From assembly GCA_021325135.1 (NCBI GenBank), contig JAJPHT010000030.1:1-64000 (forward strand): DNA of 64,000 nt. The letters are read 5' to 3'. Every line of letters begins with the position of its first letter. Position 1 is the stretch's first letter. Both the position numbers and the translations under genes were made by a program. This document shows, one piece after another, positions 49,143 to 57,151 of this stretch. The notes below the pieces were generated by a model that ran no database searches, was not told where the DNA came from, and was given only the letters and a program-made list of their open reading frames with translations. The stretch comes from Pseudomonadota bacterium. GTDB lineage: Archaea > Thermoplasmatota > SW-10-69-26 > JACQPN01 > JAJPHT01.

Positions 49143-49667
49143 TTATTCGGAAGCGCCGGGGTGCTTTGGGGACGGGGCTCGGAGGGCGCCGATGGTGTGG
49201 GGGAGGCGGCCTTGGCCTGCGAGTCGGAGGAAGGTCTCGCCATGCCGGGCGAACCAGGCTCGTCCGGCCTTCGTCAGTTCCACGCGGCATGGCTGCGTGC
49301 GCTTGTCGAAGCGGGCGAGTTCGGGGTAGCCTGCGGAGCCGCCCAAGGAGTAGGGCGCGTTGTAGGAGAGGTCAAGGATCGATACGTGGCCGCTCTGGGG
49401 CGCGAAGCCTTGACGGCGCATTTGGTTCTCGACCTCCCCGCGGGTGGGTCGGCTTCGTCCGGGCCGCTGGAGCGTGTGGAGCGCTGCGACCAGGTGGGCG
49501 AGCTTGACGCTCAGGCCGCCCGTGGCCCGGCGCTGGAAGTCACGGACATCCGCGCGGGAGCGGCGCGAAAGAAAGCGTCGGAGCGCTTCCTCGTCCACGT
49601 GCCAGAGCGCGGCCATTTCCGCGAGGCGCGGGAATTCGGTCTGGATCTTGGGAGAGCCTGTTCTCAT
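49143..49667 (-). CDS. Hypothetical basic protein (174 aa)
   Basis: Residues 20-60 (ALWHVDEEALRRFLSRRSRA, then R-D-F-Q-R-R-A) and a C-terminal L-T-K-A-G-R-A-W-F-A-R-H-G give a basic, helical protein that could bind DNA. ATG 49667 is 14 nt from the element at 49682. The 49028-49142 gap before the previous gene carries nothing clear. Unrecognised. Confidence 0.55.
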   Translation of the reverse strand: MRTGSPKIQTEFPRLAEMAALWHVDEEALRRFLSRRSRADVRDFQRRATGGLSVKLAHLVAALHTLQRPGRSRPTRGEVENQMRRQGFAPQSGHVSILDLSYNAPYSLGGSAGYPELARFDKRTQPCRVELTKAGRAWFARHGETFLRLAGQGRLPHTIGALRAPSPKHPGASE

Positions 49668-49691
49668 GGTGGATACAACGTGGGGCTTGGG

Positions 49692-49892
49692 TCAGGGGGC
49701 GCGGATACGAGAAGAGATGGGGTTGGTCTCGCCGCGCTTCCAGCGCAATTGCATGGTGTGGGCGGGGTTGCTCGCGAAATGCTGGAGGGCGACGTCCAAA
49801 GCGACGGCGGCGTCGAACCAGGAGCCGCAGCTGCACTCGAAGCCGCATTGGAGGTGGGCATACGGAATGCGGAATTGCCGGGTGGTGCCCAC
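49692..49892 (-). CDS. Small hypothetical protein with CxC (66 aa)
   Basis: GTG 49892 starts 4 nt after the stop of the 49897 gene. The product has A-H-L-Q-C-G-F-E-C-S-C-G-S-W-F-D, three cysteines likely to hold a metal, and M-Q-L-R-W-K-R-G. Its stop lies inside the element at 49682-49693. Unrecognised. Confidence 0.55.
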   Translation of the reverse strand: MGTTRQFRIPYAHLQCGFECSCGSWFDAAVALDVALQHFASNPAHTMQLRWKRGETNPISSRIRAP

Positions 49893-49896
49893 GATG

Positions 49897-50478
49897 TCAC
49901 CTCGCTTCGCTGGTGTGCGCGCGGGCGGCCAGCGCGGTCGCCTCGGCCCGGCGCCCGGCGAGGCGGAGCCATTCTTGCAAGGCCTGCATGAGATGCAGCG
50001 CGGCCGCCGGCTCAAGGGGTCCATCCAGGCGGGTCAGGAACTCCGTGGCCGCGAAGTTCAGGGTTCGCCACTCTGGCGTTCCAACGAACCTCAGCGGCGG
50101 CCCTTGGCTGCCCATGCGGGGGTCGGGGTCCCAACCCGCCTGGATGCGAAGCGCGACGGCGCCGGGGTCCGCCATGAGGTAGGCACCGTACTCGGGGGTC
50201 GTGGGCTCGGGCATCTGGCCGGGCACTCGCCAAGTTGCCTCGCCTTGGGCGCTGACGCGTGCTTCGAGGCTGAAGGGAACCGTCTCGAACCGCTCGGGAC
50301 GTCCAGGCGCGCGGATTGCGTAGACGGTTCGGATGGAGCACTCGTGGGCGGATGCGAGGGCGTGCGTCGTCGCGGCTTGGAGCGCGTCTTTGCGCGAGGG
50401 CTCGGTCGTGATGATCGAGGGCTCGGCAGGCGGCTCTGCTTGAACCTGCCAGACTTGGATTCGGGTCGTTCTTGTCAT
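49897..50478 (-). CDS. Hypothetical protein (193 aa)
   Basis: A strand-rich first half (TRIQVWQVQAEPPAEPSIIT, A-H-E-C-S-I-R-T-V-Y-A-I-R) precedes a helical tail (AALHLMQALQEWLRLAGRRA). ATG 50478 is 13 nt from the element at 50492. Unrecognised. Confidence 0.6.
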   Translation of the reverse strand: MTRTTRIQVWQVQAEPPAEPSIITTEPSRKDALQAATTHALASAHECSIRTVYAIRAPGRPERFETVPFSLEARVSAQGEATWRVPGQMPEPTTPEYGAYLMADPGAVALRIQAGWDPDPRMGSQGPPLRFVGTPEWRTLNFAATEFLTRLDGPLEPAAALHLMQALQEWLRLAGRRAEATALAARAHTSEAR

Positions 50479-50555
50479 GTGGATTCTCGATGGACTTCGT
50501 GCATGCTGCCCGGGCGTGATTGCCCGGAGGGTAGAGGAGGAGCCAGCCGTGGGTC

Positions 50556-50765
50556 CTACGTGCAGACGGGGGAGAAGTGGCGCAGCGGATCGCAGGCGCC
50601 CTCGTGGGCGTCCGGCGCTCCGAGCGTGTGGCCCAGGAGGTGTTCCTTCAGGTCATGCTCGGGGACGGGATCGCATGCGGGGCTGATGAGGCACCGGAAG
50701 TGCCTCACTCCCTGGGCGAGCGTCGCTTCGGCGGCCTGGGTCAAAGGGGACAGAATGGGCGTCAT
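50556..50765 (-). CDS. Small Cys/His protein (69 aa)
   Basis: The product contains H-F-R-C-L-I-S-P-A-C-D and H-D-L-K-E-H-L-L-G-H, a C ... C ... H ... H layout similar to a classical zinc finger, plus a C-terminal S-P-V-C-T. ATG 50765 overlaps the stop of the 50762 gene. Possibly DNA or RNA binding. Confidence 0.6.
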   Translation of the reverse strand: MTPILSPLTQAAEATLAQGVRHFRCLISPACDPVPEHDLKEHLLGHTLGAPDAHEGACDPLRHFSPVCT

Positions 50766-51340
50766 GGAGAGTTCTCGGTTGGCGGGGTTTCGTTCGACTT
50801 GGGCATCGGGAGGGGTTGGTCGCTGCGCAGACCGCAGGTGGGGCAGGCGTGCTCCGCGCCATCCAGGATGGGGGTCATGGTGGCGAGGCACGCGGGGCAA
50901 AGGAGGGCGCCGTGGTGACCAGCGTCGATGGTGTTGCCCTCGGCGTCGCGGATGCGGCAGCGGTGGCAGAGCTGTTCGACGTCCAAGGGGCCGGGGCGGC
51001 CGCATTGGGCGCAGGAGCCCAGGAGCTCCTCCCGAAGGTCCTCGTTGTCGCTCAGGTAGAGGGTCGGCTTCTCCGCGACATGCAGCTTGACCAGGCCGAC
51101 CTGCGTCAATTCCTGCGGCGTCGCCTCGGCCAGAATTTCGGTCCACGAGAGAGGGTCCTCCAGGACGAGCCGATTGGGGCCGAGCCGCTCCAGGACGTTC
51201 CACGCGAGCTCGGTGAGGGCCTGTTGGGCGTCGAGGTCGTGGGTCGCGAGGTAGGTCTCCGCTTCCCGGTGGGGCGGGCGGAGGGTGGGATCGTGCTTCT
51301 CGCGGACGAGGCGGAAGCTCTGACCGCTGCGGACCCTCAT
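50762..51340 (-). CDS. Hypothetical protein with three zinc-ribbon motifs (192 aa)
   Basis: The N-terminal half is helical. The C-terminal 80 residues carry S-C-A-Q-C-G-R-P-G, L-C-H-R-C-R-I-R-D, L-C-P-A-C-L-A-T-M and A-C-P-T-C-G-L-R-S. Four CxxC pairs would make two zinc ribbons. ATG 51340 overlaps the stop of the FEN1-like gene. Its coupling to a nuclease and its zinc ribbons suggest a nucleic-acid role, by inference. Confidence 0.6.
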   Translation of the reverse strand: MRVRSGQSFRLVREKHDPTLRPPHREAETYLATHDLDAQQALTELAWNVLERLGPNRLVLEDPLSWTEILAEATPQELTQVGLVKLHVAEKPTLYLSDNEDLREELLGSCAQCGRPGPLDVEQLCHRCRIRDAEGNTIDAGHHGALLCPACLATMTPILDGAEHACPTCGLRSDQPLPMPKSNETPPTENSP

Positions 51341-52338
51341 GCCATCGCCCCCGACGACGTCGGCGAGAGGAGGCTGGGGAAGCCCCACTCGACGCGGGAT
51401 AGGTCGGCGTCCGCGACGGGTTCTTGGTAGATGCGGCGCGCCGCGAACCAGGGCTCGGGGTTGGGAGCGTGTTCGCGCACGAGCTGCTCGAACCCCTCCT
51501 TGCGGAGGGCTTCCAGCGCACGCGGAAGCCCCTCGCCTCTGGCGCCACCCGGCAGCAGGGGGTCGGCGTAGTCGGTCATGCCGGCCACGACGTAGGCCTC
51601 CATGAGCTCCGTGGCGTCCCTGGCGCCGGTCACCTCGAGGAAGCCCGGTTGGGCCTCCGTGCCGCGCAGGGCTTGCCACCCGTTGCTCTGGGGCCAGTGG
51701 CGGCTGACGCGCTGCGCGCCGTGGAGCACGGTATCCATGTCGCGGGTCGCGGCGGTCCAGGCGTGGCCGTTGCGGCACCAGATGGCGGCCTGCGTTTCGG
51801 CCTCGCCGGGAGCGTGGCAGACGGGGAAGCCGGCCTCTTGGAGGGCGCGCGCGATGGCCTCGTGGTCGTCCGCCGTGAGGTGGACGGCCCGCCGGGCGCT
51901 CTTGCGGGCTTCGTGGTCGAGGGTTGCGACTTGGGCGCGCTTCGCGGCCTCCGCGGGCTCGCCGGGCCGGATGGTGCTGGCGAGTTCGCGCGCCTCTTGG
52001 GCGAGACGGGTGGCGTGCTCCTTGGCGGCCTCACGGGTCTCTCGACGGGCCTGAAGGGCGGCCTTCTTGGCCGCCGGGGCGGGCCCATCGAGGATGTAGA
52101 TCGGCAGCGCGTCGGGAACCTCCCCAACGAAACGCGTGGCGGCCTCAAGCGCAGCATGGATCCCGATCTGGCGCGCCGAGGCGCCCTCCAGGAGGACCTT
52201 GTCGTGCCGTTGGGCGACGAGGCGGTAGAAGTGGTTCCGAGCGTCCACCGCCCAGATGCGCACGCGCGGCCGCTCGTGGGCCGCGCCAGGAGTCTGGAAG
52301 GTGGTTGTCGGCTGCGTGGTCGGATGGGTGTTGGTCAT
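51337..52338 (-). CDS. FEN1/XPG-family flap endonuclease-like protein
   Basis: The 333-residue protein follows the archaeal/eukaryotic FEN1 plan. V-D-A-R-N-H-F-Y-R-L supplies the first acidic residue. I-Y-I-L-D-G-P-A-P-A-A-K-K is the VFDGxPPxxK motif, followed by a charged helical arch (RRETREAAKEHATRLAQEAR). A-P-G-E-A-E-T-Q-A-A equals FEN1's APSEGEAQAA with two catalytic acids, and T-R-D-M-D-T-V-L-H-G equals SQDYDSLLFG with two more. FEN1 removes 5' flaps in replication and repair. No PCNA-binding tail is evident. ATG 52338 is 13 nt from the element at 52352, with GGAG nearer the start. It could process ends together with the Ku-like protein and the ligase. Confidence 0.8.
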   Translation of the reverse strand: MTNTHPTTQPTTTFQTPGAAHERPRVRIWAVDARNHFYRLVAQRHDKVLLEGASARQIGIHAALEAATRFVGEVPDALPIYILDGPAPAAKKAALQARRETREAAKEHATRLAQEARELASTIRPGEPAEAAKRAQVATLDHEARKSARRAVHLTADDHEAIARALQEAGFPVCHAPGEAETQAAIWCRNGHAWTAATRDMDTVLHGAQRVSRHWPQSNGWQALRGTEAQPGFLEVTGARDATELMEAYVVAGMTDYADPLLPGGARGEGLPRALEALRKEGFEQLVREHAPNPEPWFAARRIYQEPVADADLSRVEWGFPSLLSPTSSGAMA

Positions 52339-52385
52339 GGATTCTCCAAAGAGTCTTCGTCCAGGTTGCTGGGAAAAAAGGGGAG

Positions 52386-52925
52386 TCAAGAGATCGCGTG
52401 GGCGGGTGGCGGTTGTGCCAGGCGCGCCTCGAGGCTGGACGCGTCTGGGAACGCCTCGCACCGAACGCCCTTCGCGGAGGTCGTCACGAGGAGGGCGTGG
52501 GCGAAGCGCAAGAGCCGGGCGTCCCGAGGCGACACGGCGGGTGCGCGCGTCGCGAGGTAGTCACGGAGCTCGGTCCAGGCAGCGTGGTCCTGCCACGCTG
52601 GGAGCCAGCTCTTTGCGGGCGCGCAGCGCGCGCTCGAAGAGCGCGTGGAATGATTCGGGCAAGAGGCAGAGCCGCCTGCCATCGGGAAGTTTCGCTCCCA
52701 CGCCGTGGTCGAGTAGGAATGTGTCTCCTCCGGGTTCGGGTTGGCTTGCTCGTAGGCGCGGCTGAGGAGGCGCATCACGTCGGCCTCGGCTGGCGCGCCG
52801 AGGGGAATCGCGATGTGTATGCTCACGCGGCCGTCGTCCTGGAGGATGCGAGCTTGGCCGGCGTAGGTGACGCCATCGAGGTCGATGCCGGCCTCGTGGG
52901 GGCTGGTGTCCACTGGCTTGTTCAT
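52386..52925 (-). CDS. Hypothetical protein with an internal double frameshift
   Basis: ATG 52925 is 14 nt from the element at 52940. The frame starts well (DLDGVTYAGQARILQDDGRV), but between about 52720 and 52590 it turns Ser/Cys-rich and loses codon bias. The frame read from 52561-53460 supplies a better middle there (F-L-L-D-H-G-V-G-A-K-L-P-D-G-R-R-L-C-L-L). After about 52590 the original frame is good again (DHAAWTELRDYLATRAPA). Two compensating indels, real or from assembly, are the simplest reading. Confidence 0.5.
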   Translation of the reverse strand: MNKPVDTSPHEAGIDLDGVTYAGQARILQDDGRVSIHIAIPLGAPAEADVMRLLSRAYEQANPNPEETHSYSTTAWERNFPMAGGSASCPNHSTRSSSARCAPAKSWLPAWQDHAAWTELRDYLATRAPAVSPRDARLLRFAHALLVTTSAKGVRCEAFPDASSLEARLAQPPPAHAIS

Positions 52926-52973
52926 GATCTCCAAAATGAGGGCTTGGTCCAGGGCTTGGGGGTTGGCCGTGGA

Positions 52974-54395
52974 TTAGGGGAGGTAGGCGAGGTAGGCCTG
53001 AGTGGGCCCACCCAGCGCGCCGTACGTAGTCTGCTCGCCGGCTTCCATGGCGGGGAAGGCGTCTGGGATGGTGACGTCGAGCCGCGAGCAGACGTCGCGA
53101 ATGGCTTGGAAGTCCGTGGCGAGGCAGTGCTGGTTGCTCAACGCGCTCAGCGTGGGCAAGGCGGGGGGCGCGGGGAGGTGGGGTTCGGTGCGGATGAGAC
53201 CCACGACGTCCTCGCCGTTGAGGGGCCCGGCGTTGGCGTTCGCGCCCACGGGCGTGCCCCACCAGTCGAGGAGGCTGTAGACGGTGTGGGCCGGATCGCC
53301 CAGGACGGGGATCGGCGGCGTGGCGGGACGCTGGGGATTCGGCGCCACGAGGAGGGGCGCGTACCACTTGCCCGTGCTGGCGGCGGTGGCGCTGCTGCTC
53401 GCGGCGGGCATGGCGGTGGGGTTGCTGGACTCGTTCCACCAGAACGGGTACCCGTTGCACGTCCAGGGATTCGTCACGAGCGAGGGATCCCCCGATGTCG
53501 TGGGGGCTGCCGTGTAGACGACTTGGGCGTACCAGAAGCTCAGGCTGAAGCTGCTGTCGCTCGTCGTCACCGTCGTGCTCGGCTCCGTGTGCTGGTCGAT
53601 GAAGACGCCGTTGAGGTTGCCCTCGAAGTTCGTGCTCTTGACGGTGGGTGTGGCGCCTTCTTCGACGACGAGGCCCGCGCCATTGCTGCTGTCAATACCC
53701 GTGGGGCTCGCGGGGTCGTGGTGCATGACCCAACCGTCGCGGCGGAAAAGATCACCGTAGAAGATCCAGTTCGTCGTGGGGCCGGTGAAGCGGGCGCCGC
53801 TGCCGTAGTTGTACTTCAGGTCTGTGTAGCTCACGTTGCCGCTGCTGGTGCCCTCGACGAGGATCCCGCTGCGCAGGGCTTGCTGGATGTTGCTGTTGAC
53901 GACATGGATGCCTTGGCTGTCCACCACGTGGAGGCCGTAGAGCGCGTCGTGGGGGCTTGGGCTGACCTCGTCGGCGGGCAGGGGAACGAAGCCGATCCCG
54001 TCGATGCAAGCGACCATCTCGCCGTAGATGGCGAAGGTCGTCAGGCCGGTGAGTTCGACGTAGTCGGTGTGGATGATCTCGCCCCCGCTGGGGTAGCCGT
54101 GGTCGGCGAGGTCGTGCAGGTCGAGGCTGCGGCTCTCCACGACGTAGGGGTCGCTGGTGGTTCCGGTCCCCGTGATGCCGCGCGTGTCGTACTCGAGCCC
54201 GTGGTAGCAGTCGGCGGGGGCGCCGTCCACGAAAGCGAATGGACCGAGGGGAGCGGGGTCTTGCCAGTGGGCGTCTCCGCAGGCGTATCGGGGGGGCGTG
54301 AAGCTGGGGTCTGCTCCTGCTGGCGGCGTGACGGGATTGAGGCCGACGAGGAAGGTGGCGATGAGGAGGCCCAAGAGGGCGGGGATGGTTCTCAT
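52974..54395 (-). CDS. Secreted right-handed beta-helix-like protein
   Basis: The 473-residue protein has a signal peptide (TIPALLGLLIATFLVGLNPV, then G-A-D-P), then a parallel-beta-helix pattern: Y-V-V-E-S-R-S-L-D-L, D-Y-V-E-L-T-G-L-T-T-F, G-L-H-V-V-D-S-Q-G-I-H-V-V-N-S, G-I-L-V-E-G-T-S-S-G-N. Such folds occur in polysaccharide-acting enzymes and viral or surface adhesins; no catalytic residues can be named. It is secreted, but its gene has the same upstream element (54416, 20 nt from ATG 54395) as the intracellular genes of the block, so it belongs to the same programme. Confidence 0.7.
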   Translation of the reverse strand: MRTIPALLGLLIATFLVGLNPVTPPAGADPSFTPPRYACGDAHWQDPAPLGPFAFVDGAPADCYHGLEYDTRGITGTGTTSDPYVVESRSLDLHDLADHGYPSGGEIIHTDYVELTGLTTFAIYGEMVACIDGIGFVPLPADEVSPSPHDALYGLHVVDSQGIHVVNSNIQQALRSGILVEGTSSGNVSYTDLKYNYGSGARFTGPTTNWIFYGDLFRRDGWVMHHDPASPTGIDSSNGAGLVVEEGATPTVKSTNFEGNLNGVFIDQHTEPSTTVTTSDSSFSLSFWYAQVVYTAAPTTSGDPSLVTNPWTCNGYPFWWNESSNPTAMPAASSSATAASTGKWYAPLLVAPNPQRPATPPIPVLGDPAHTVYSLLDWWGTPVGANANAGPLNGEDVVGLIRTEPHLPAPPALPTLSALSNQHCLATDFQAIRDVCSRLDVTIPDAFPAMEAGEQTTYGALGGPTQAYLAYLP

Positions 54396-54504
54396 GAGGT
54401 TGTCTCCGAAGGGTAGGGCTTCGTTCACGTGGCCCCGATGTGGGACAGGCGCGTCCCGGTCGCGGGGCTGGAGGTTCTCCTATTTGTGGGGATCGTACGC
54501 GGGC

Positions 54505-56046
54505 TCAGAAGAGGGCCGCGAGTTCCACGGCCCGCGTGGAACCGCCGCGGTTCAACAGAGCGCATTGGGCGCGGCGGCGCAGCCGCGCGCTGAGCGCGGC
54601 CAAGGCGGCGTCGCCCAATTCCAACCGGGCCTCCTTCGCCGCCTCGCTGGCGGCGTCAAGATCGCCCGAGTCGATCAGGCCGTTGCAGCGCTCTTCGAGC
54701 CGGTGGATGCGCCGGGTCAGCCGGCGCTCCTCGGTGGGCGAAAGGGGCGCGCGCGGCGCAATCTGCACCTCCACGAGGCTCGCCGCTTCAACCTGAAGCT
54801 TCTGCGCCGGCTGGGCGGGCGCACGAGGCGTCCTGCTGCCGCGGAGGCGGAGGTTCGCCTCCAGCGCCAGGAGACGCCCAGCCAGATGGGCCAAGGGCTC
54901 ACCCGTCTTGAGTTGGGCCTGCTCGAAAAGGGCGCGTGCCTTCTCCGTCTTGCCCTGCCGGATCAGATCCGTGCACATGCGCTCGATGCCCCCAAGGTAC
55001 TGGAACCGGGCCTCGGCGCGCGTCTTGCCGTCGAGGCGGTGCCGCGCCACGACCGCGTTGAGGCGCCCCGCGAGGCTGGGCAGGGGCTCACCACTGAGGC
55101 GGCTGAGCTCCTCGGCCAAGCTCATGGCCTTCTGGGCGTAGCCCGCCTCCAGCATCCGAACGATGTCCGCCTCCGTCTCCTGTGCCGCCTGGCGAGCGGC
55201 GCGGGCCTGGGCGCTCTCGAGCCGGGCCCGGACGCGCTCCAGGCGCCCCTCTAGGGTGGCCTCGGCGCGCCCGAGCAGGGCCTCCGCCGTCGCGAGTTCG
55301 CCGGCGCGGATGAGGTCGTGGAGTTCGCGGCCCACGCCGCGCGCGTACTCGGCGCGCGCCGTGTCGATCTGGTCACGTAGCTCGTAGTAGATGTACCCGC
55401 AGACCTGCTCCGCGTGCGCGACGGCTTGCGCCGCCTCTCGGATGCGCTGTTCGCCCAAGAGCGTGGGCGTGGTGGCTTCCAGGTGGGTGCGCCAGGCCTC
55501 GATGACGCTGTCGCGGGCGGGGTTGTCGGGCAGACCCGTGAGGCGCTCCATGGCCTGCTCGCGCTCCATCGCCTTCTCGAACTCGCCCTGCGCGATGAGC
55601 CGCTTGATGTCGTCCTGTTCGGGCGCGGTTGCCTCGCGCAAGAGACCACAGAGCAGGTTGTAGAGCTTCGGGAAGCGCTCATTGGCGAACGCCTCGAAGG
55701 CCGCGAGTAGGCTGAACGCCTGGGTGAAGCGCTTCTCGCGCCTCACCCTCGGGTCGCGAGCGATCTCTTCGATCACGCTGCGGATGCGGCTCACCGGCAC
55801 GCCGCTCACGCGCAGGTCTGTGAGCAGCTCATGGTTGGCCGGCGTTCGGATCAGGCCGCTCTCGAAGGCGGCCGTCGGGTGCAGTTGGGGACGCTTGCGA
55901 CGCGGCCCATTGGCGGGTGTGTTCGCGTCGATCGCGGTGGCGGCGCTGCTCGTTGTGAGTGGAACTTCACCGGGCAGGGCGACGGGCGCGTTCGCGGCCG
56001 TCTGCGTCGTCGAGTTGTCGATCTGGCTTTCGCTAAGGGATGTCAT
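54505..56046 (-). CDS. Long helical coiled-coil protein (513 aa)
   Basis: After a polar 60-residue N-terminus the protein is nearly all amphipathic helix, with repeat-like short segments (LIAQGEFEKAMEREQAMERL, LIRQGKTEKARALFEQAQLK, LIDSGDLDAASEAAKEARLE). The I/L-x-x-G-x-x-x-x-A spacing recalls TPR-like helical repeats. It may be a scaffold. ATG 56046 is 18 nt from the element at 56065, the rightmost copy found. Confidence 0.6.
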   Translation of the reverse strand: MTSLSESQIDNSTTQTAANAPVALPGEVPLTTSSAATAIDANTPANGPRRKRPQLHPTAAFESGLIRTPANHELLTDLRVSGVPVSRIRSVIEEIARDPRVRREKRFTQAFSLLAAFEAFANERFPKLYNLLCGLLREATAPEQDDIKRLIAQGEFEKAMEREQAMERLTGLPDNPARDSVIEAWRTHLEATTPTLLGEQRIREAAQAVAHAEQVCGYIYYELRDQIDTARAEYARGVGRELHDLIRAGELATAEALLGRAEATLEGRLERVRARLESAQARAARQAAQETEADIVRMLEAGYAQKAMSLAEELSRLSGEPLPSLAGRLNAVVARHRLDGKTRAEARFQYLGGIERMCTDLIRQGKTEKARALFEQAQLKTGEPLAHLAGRLLALEANLRLRGSRTPRAPAQPAQKLQVEAASLVEVQIAPRAPLSPTEERRLTRRIHRLEERCNGLIDSGDLDAASEAAKEARLELGDAALAALSARLRRRAQCALLNRGGSTRAVELAALF

Positions 56047-56164
56047 GCTGAATTCTCCAGAATTGGTCTTGGTTCAGGCTGGGGCTCGGTGGGCGCCTCG
56101 CGCCTAGGGGCGACCCAATGGGTCAGAGAGGCGCGACGCGTTGCGACCCGGCCGCAGGGCGTGG

Positions 56165-56668
56165 TCAGAAGGCCGCGAGGGCGGCGGCTCCGGCGGCGAG
56201 CAAGAGGAGCCCGACGAAGAGGGCGTGGCGACGCGGCGTGGCGTGCGCCTCGCGGGGAAGGATGGTCACGAGCGCGGCCAGGCCCGTTAGGTTGATCGCG
56301 TCGCCCACGTGCACAAGGCGCTCATCCTGGCCCCCATGCGCGAGTTCGAAGCCGATCAGGCCGACCTGGCACGTGATCAGGATCCCGTAGAGGACCGTGA
56401 GTGCTCGTGTGGCGCGCGAGCTCGTCGGCGCGACCTTCCCGGGCGCCTGATCTCCCGCCTTTTGCGCAGTCTCCTCTGCGGTGATGCGTGGGCGCAGGCG
56501 GTAGTAGGCGGCCGCGACGGCGAGGAGGAAGACCGCGTGAACGGTGGCGATCGTCCCGAGGGAGGCATGTGGGCCCCCCTTGAGGACCCGCAGGACGCGG
56601 TCGAGGTCTTGCAGGAGGGCCGTGACGACCACGGCGAGGCAGAGGGCGTCCGTGAGCCTCTCACCCAT
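56165..56668 (-). CDS. Small integral membrane protein (167 aa)
   Basis: Four hydrophobic segments are visible: L-C-L-A-V-V-V-T-A-L-L near the start, T-V-H-A-V-F-L-L-A-V-A-A-A-Y-Y (about residues 44-58), Y-G-I-L-I-T-C-Q-V-G-L-I-G-F, and the C-terminal F-V-G-L-L-L-L-A-A-G-A-A-A-L. ATG 56668 directly follows the stop of the 56669 gene (TAG ATG). Function unknown. Confidence 0.65.
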   Translation of the reverse strand: MGERLTDALCLAVVVTALLQDLDRVLRVLKGGPHASLGTIATVHAVFLLAVAAAYYRLRPRITAEETAQKAGDQAPGKVAPTSSRATRALTVLYGILITCQVGLIGFELAHGGQDERLVHVGDAINLTGLAALVTILPREAHATPRRHALFVGLLLLAAGAAALAAF

Positions 56669-57061
56669 CTAGTTCGCCCCCTGGGCGAGCAGCGTGAGGT
56701 GCTCCTCGACGGCCTCGCGGAGCTCGTCGTCGAAGAGTTCCTCCGGCACAAGCATGTCCTCAAAGCGCTGCTCCGCTTGGGCGCGCAGCTCGTCGTCGAA
56801 GATGATCTCCGGGCTCGTGGCTGCGGTGTAGAGGGCGCGCTCGGCCAGCCGGCGCTCCTCATCGTCGAGGATTTCCTCGGGCGCGGGTCCGTGGTAGGCG
56901 TGCTCCTCTTGGCGGCGGGCCACCTCGTTGCGCAGCGCGTCGTCGAGGATCTCTTCGAGGACGAGGTCCGCGACATGCAGGCCCCGCTGGGTCGGGACGA
57001 GCGTGGGGATGGGCTGGTTGTTCGTGAGGTCGTTCAGGTCGAACATGGTGGTTGCGTTCAT
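56669..57061 (-). CDS. Acidic protein with four degenerate E-x-[IL]-[LF]-D-D repeats (130 aa)
   Basis: Four units of about 20-26 residues each open with a similar core: L-E-E-I-L-D-D-A-L-R, P-E-E-I-L-D-D-E-E-R, P-E-I-I-F-D-D-E-L-R and P-E-E-L-F-D-D-E-L-R, followed by an acidic helix. No known family is recognised. It is coupled to a membrane protein downstream, so the repeats might sit at the membrane. No TGRACSAAG copy precedes ATG 57061. Confidence 0.6.
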   Translation of the reverse strand: MNATTMFDLNDLTNNQPIPTLVPTQRGLHVADLVLEEILDDALRNEVARRQEEHAYHGPAPEEILDDEERRLAERALYTAATSPEIIFDDELRAQAEQRFEDMLVPEELFDDELREAVEEHLTLLAQGAN

Positions 57062-57151
57062 GTGTGGATTCCTTTCCTGTTGGTTGCGCGGCAGAGCTCA
57101 CGCTCGGCCGCAGGTGGTCAATGGGATCGCCCATCTGGGCGGACGGCCTTC

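Larger units (their letters stand above)
11351..56076 (-). promoter_or_regulatory. 43-copy conserved upstream element, TGRACSAAGYCC in gene direction
   Basis: A short element recurs in front of transcription-unit starts. Plus-strand starts of the 12-nt windows (reading GGRCTTSGTYCA): 11351, 13629, 13739, 14988, 16031, 16921, 17788, 19072, 19740, 21133, 22253, 22729, 24788, 25367, 25939, 27732, 29437, 31624, 32530, 33524, 34013, 34867, 35840, 37100, 37779, 39584, 41233, 42078, 42335, 43258, 43688, 45444, 45717, 46131, 47092, 47788, 49017, 49682, 50492, 52352, 52940, 54416, 56065. The gap to the start codon is 12-25 nt, mostly 13-16. Genes that overlap the upstream gene lack it. It is not AT-rich and does not match a Shine-Dalgarno sequence. 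A dedicated promoter or transcript-processing site is inferred. I see no copy left of 11351 or right of 56076. Confidence 0.85.

Noticed and set aside
51924..54416. 830-codon plus-strand ORF
   Set aside because: It is opposite the FEN1-like gene and the secreted beta-helix gene, both supported by motifs; its own sequence is Arg/Gly/Val-rich antisense.
11351..56076. The recurrent upstream element as a CRISPR-like or transposon-end repeat
   Set aside because: Copies are 12 nt, spaced by whole genes of varied length, and always the same distance from a start codon; spacers are not uniform and there are no cas genes or terminal inverted repeats.
11351..56076. The recurrent upstream element as a bacterial -35 box
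   Set aside because: The 13-16 nt to the start codon leave no room for a -10 box and transcription start, unless transcripts begin inside the gene.
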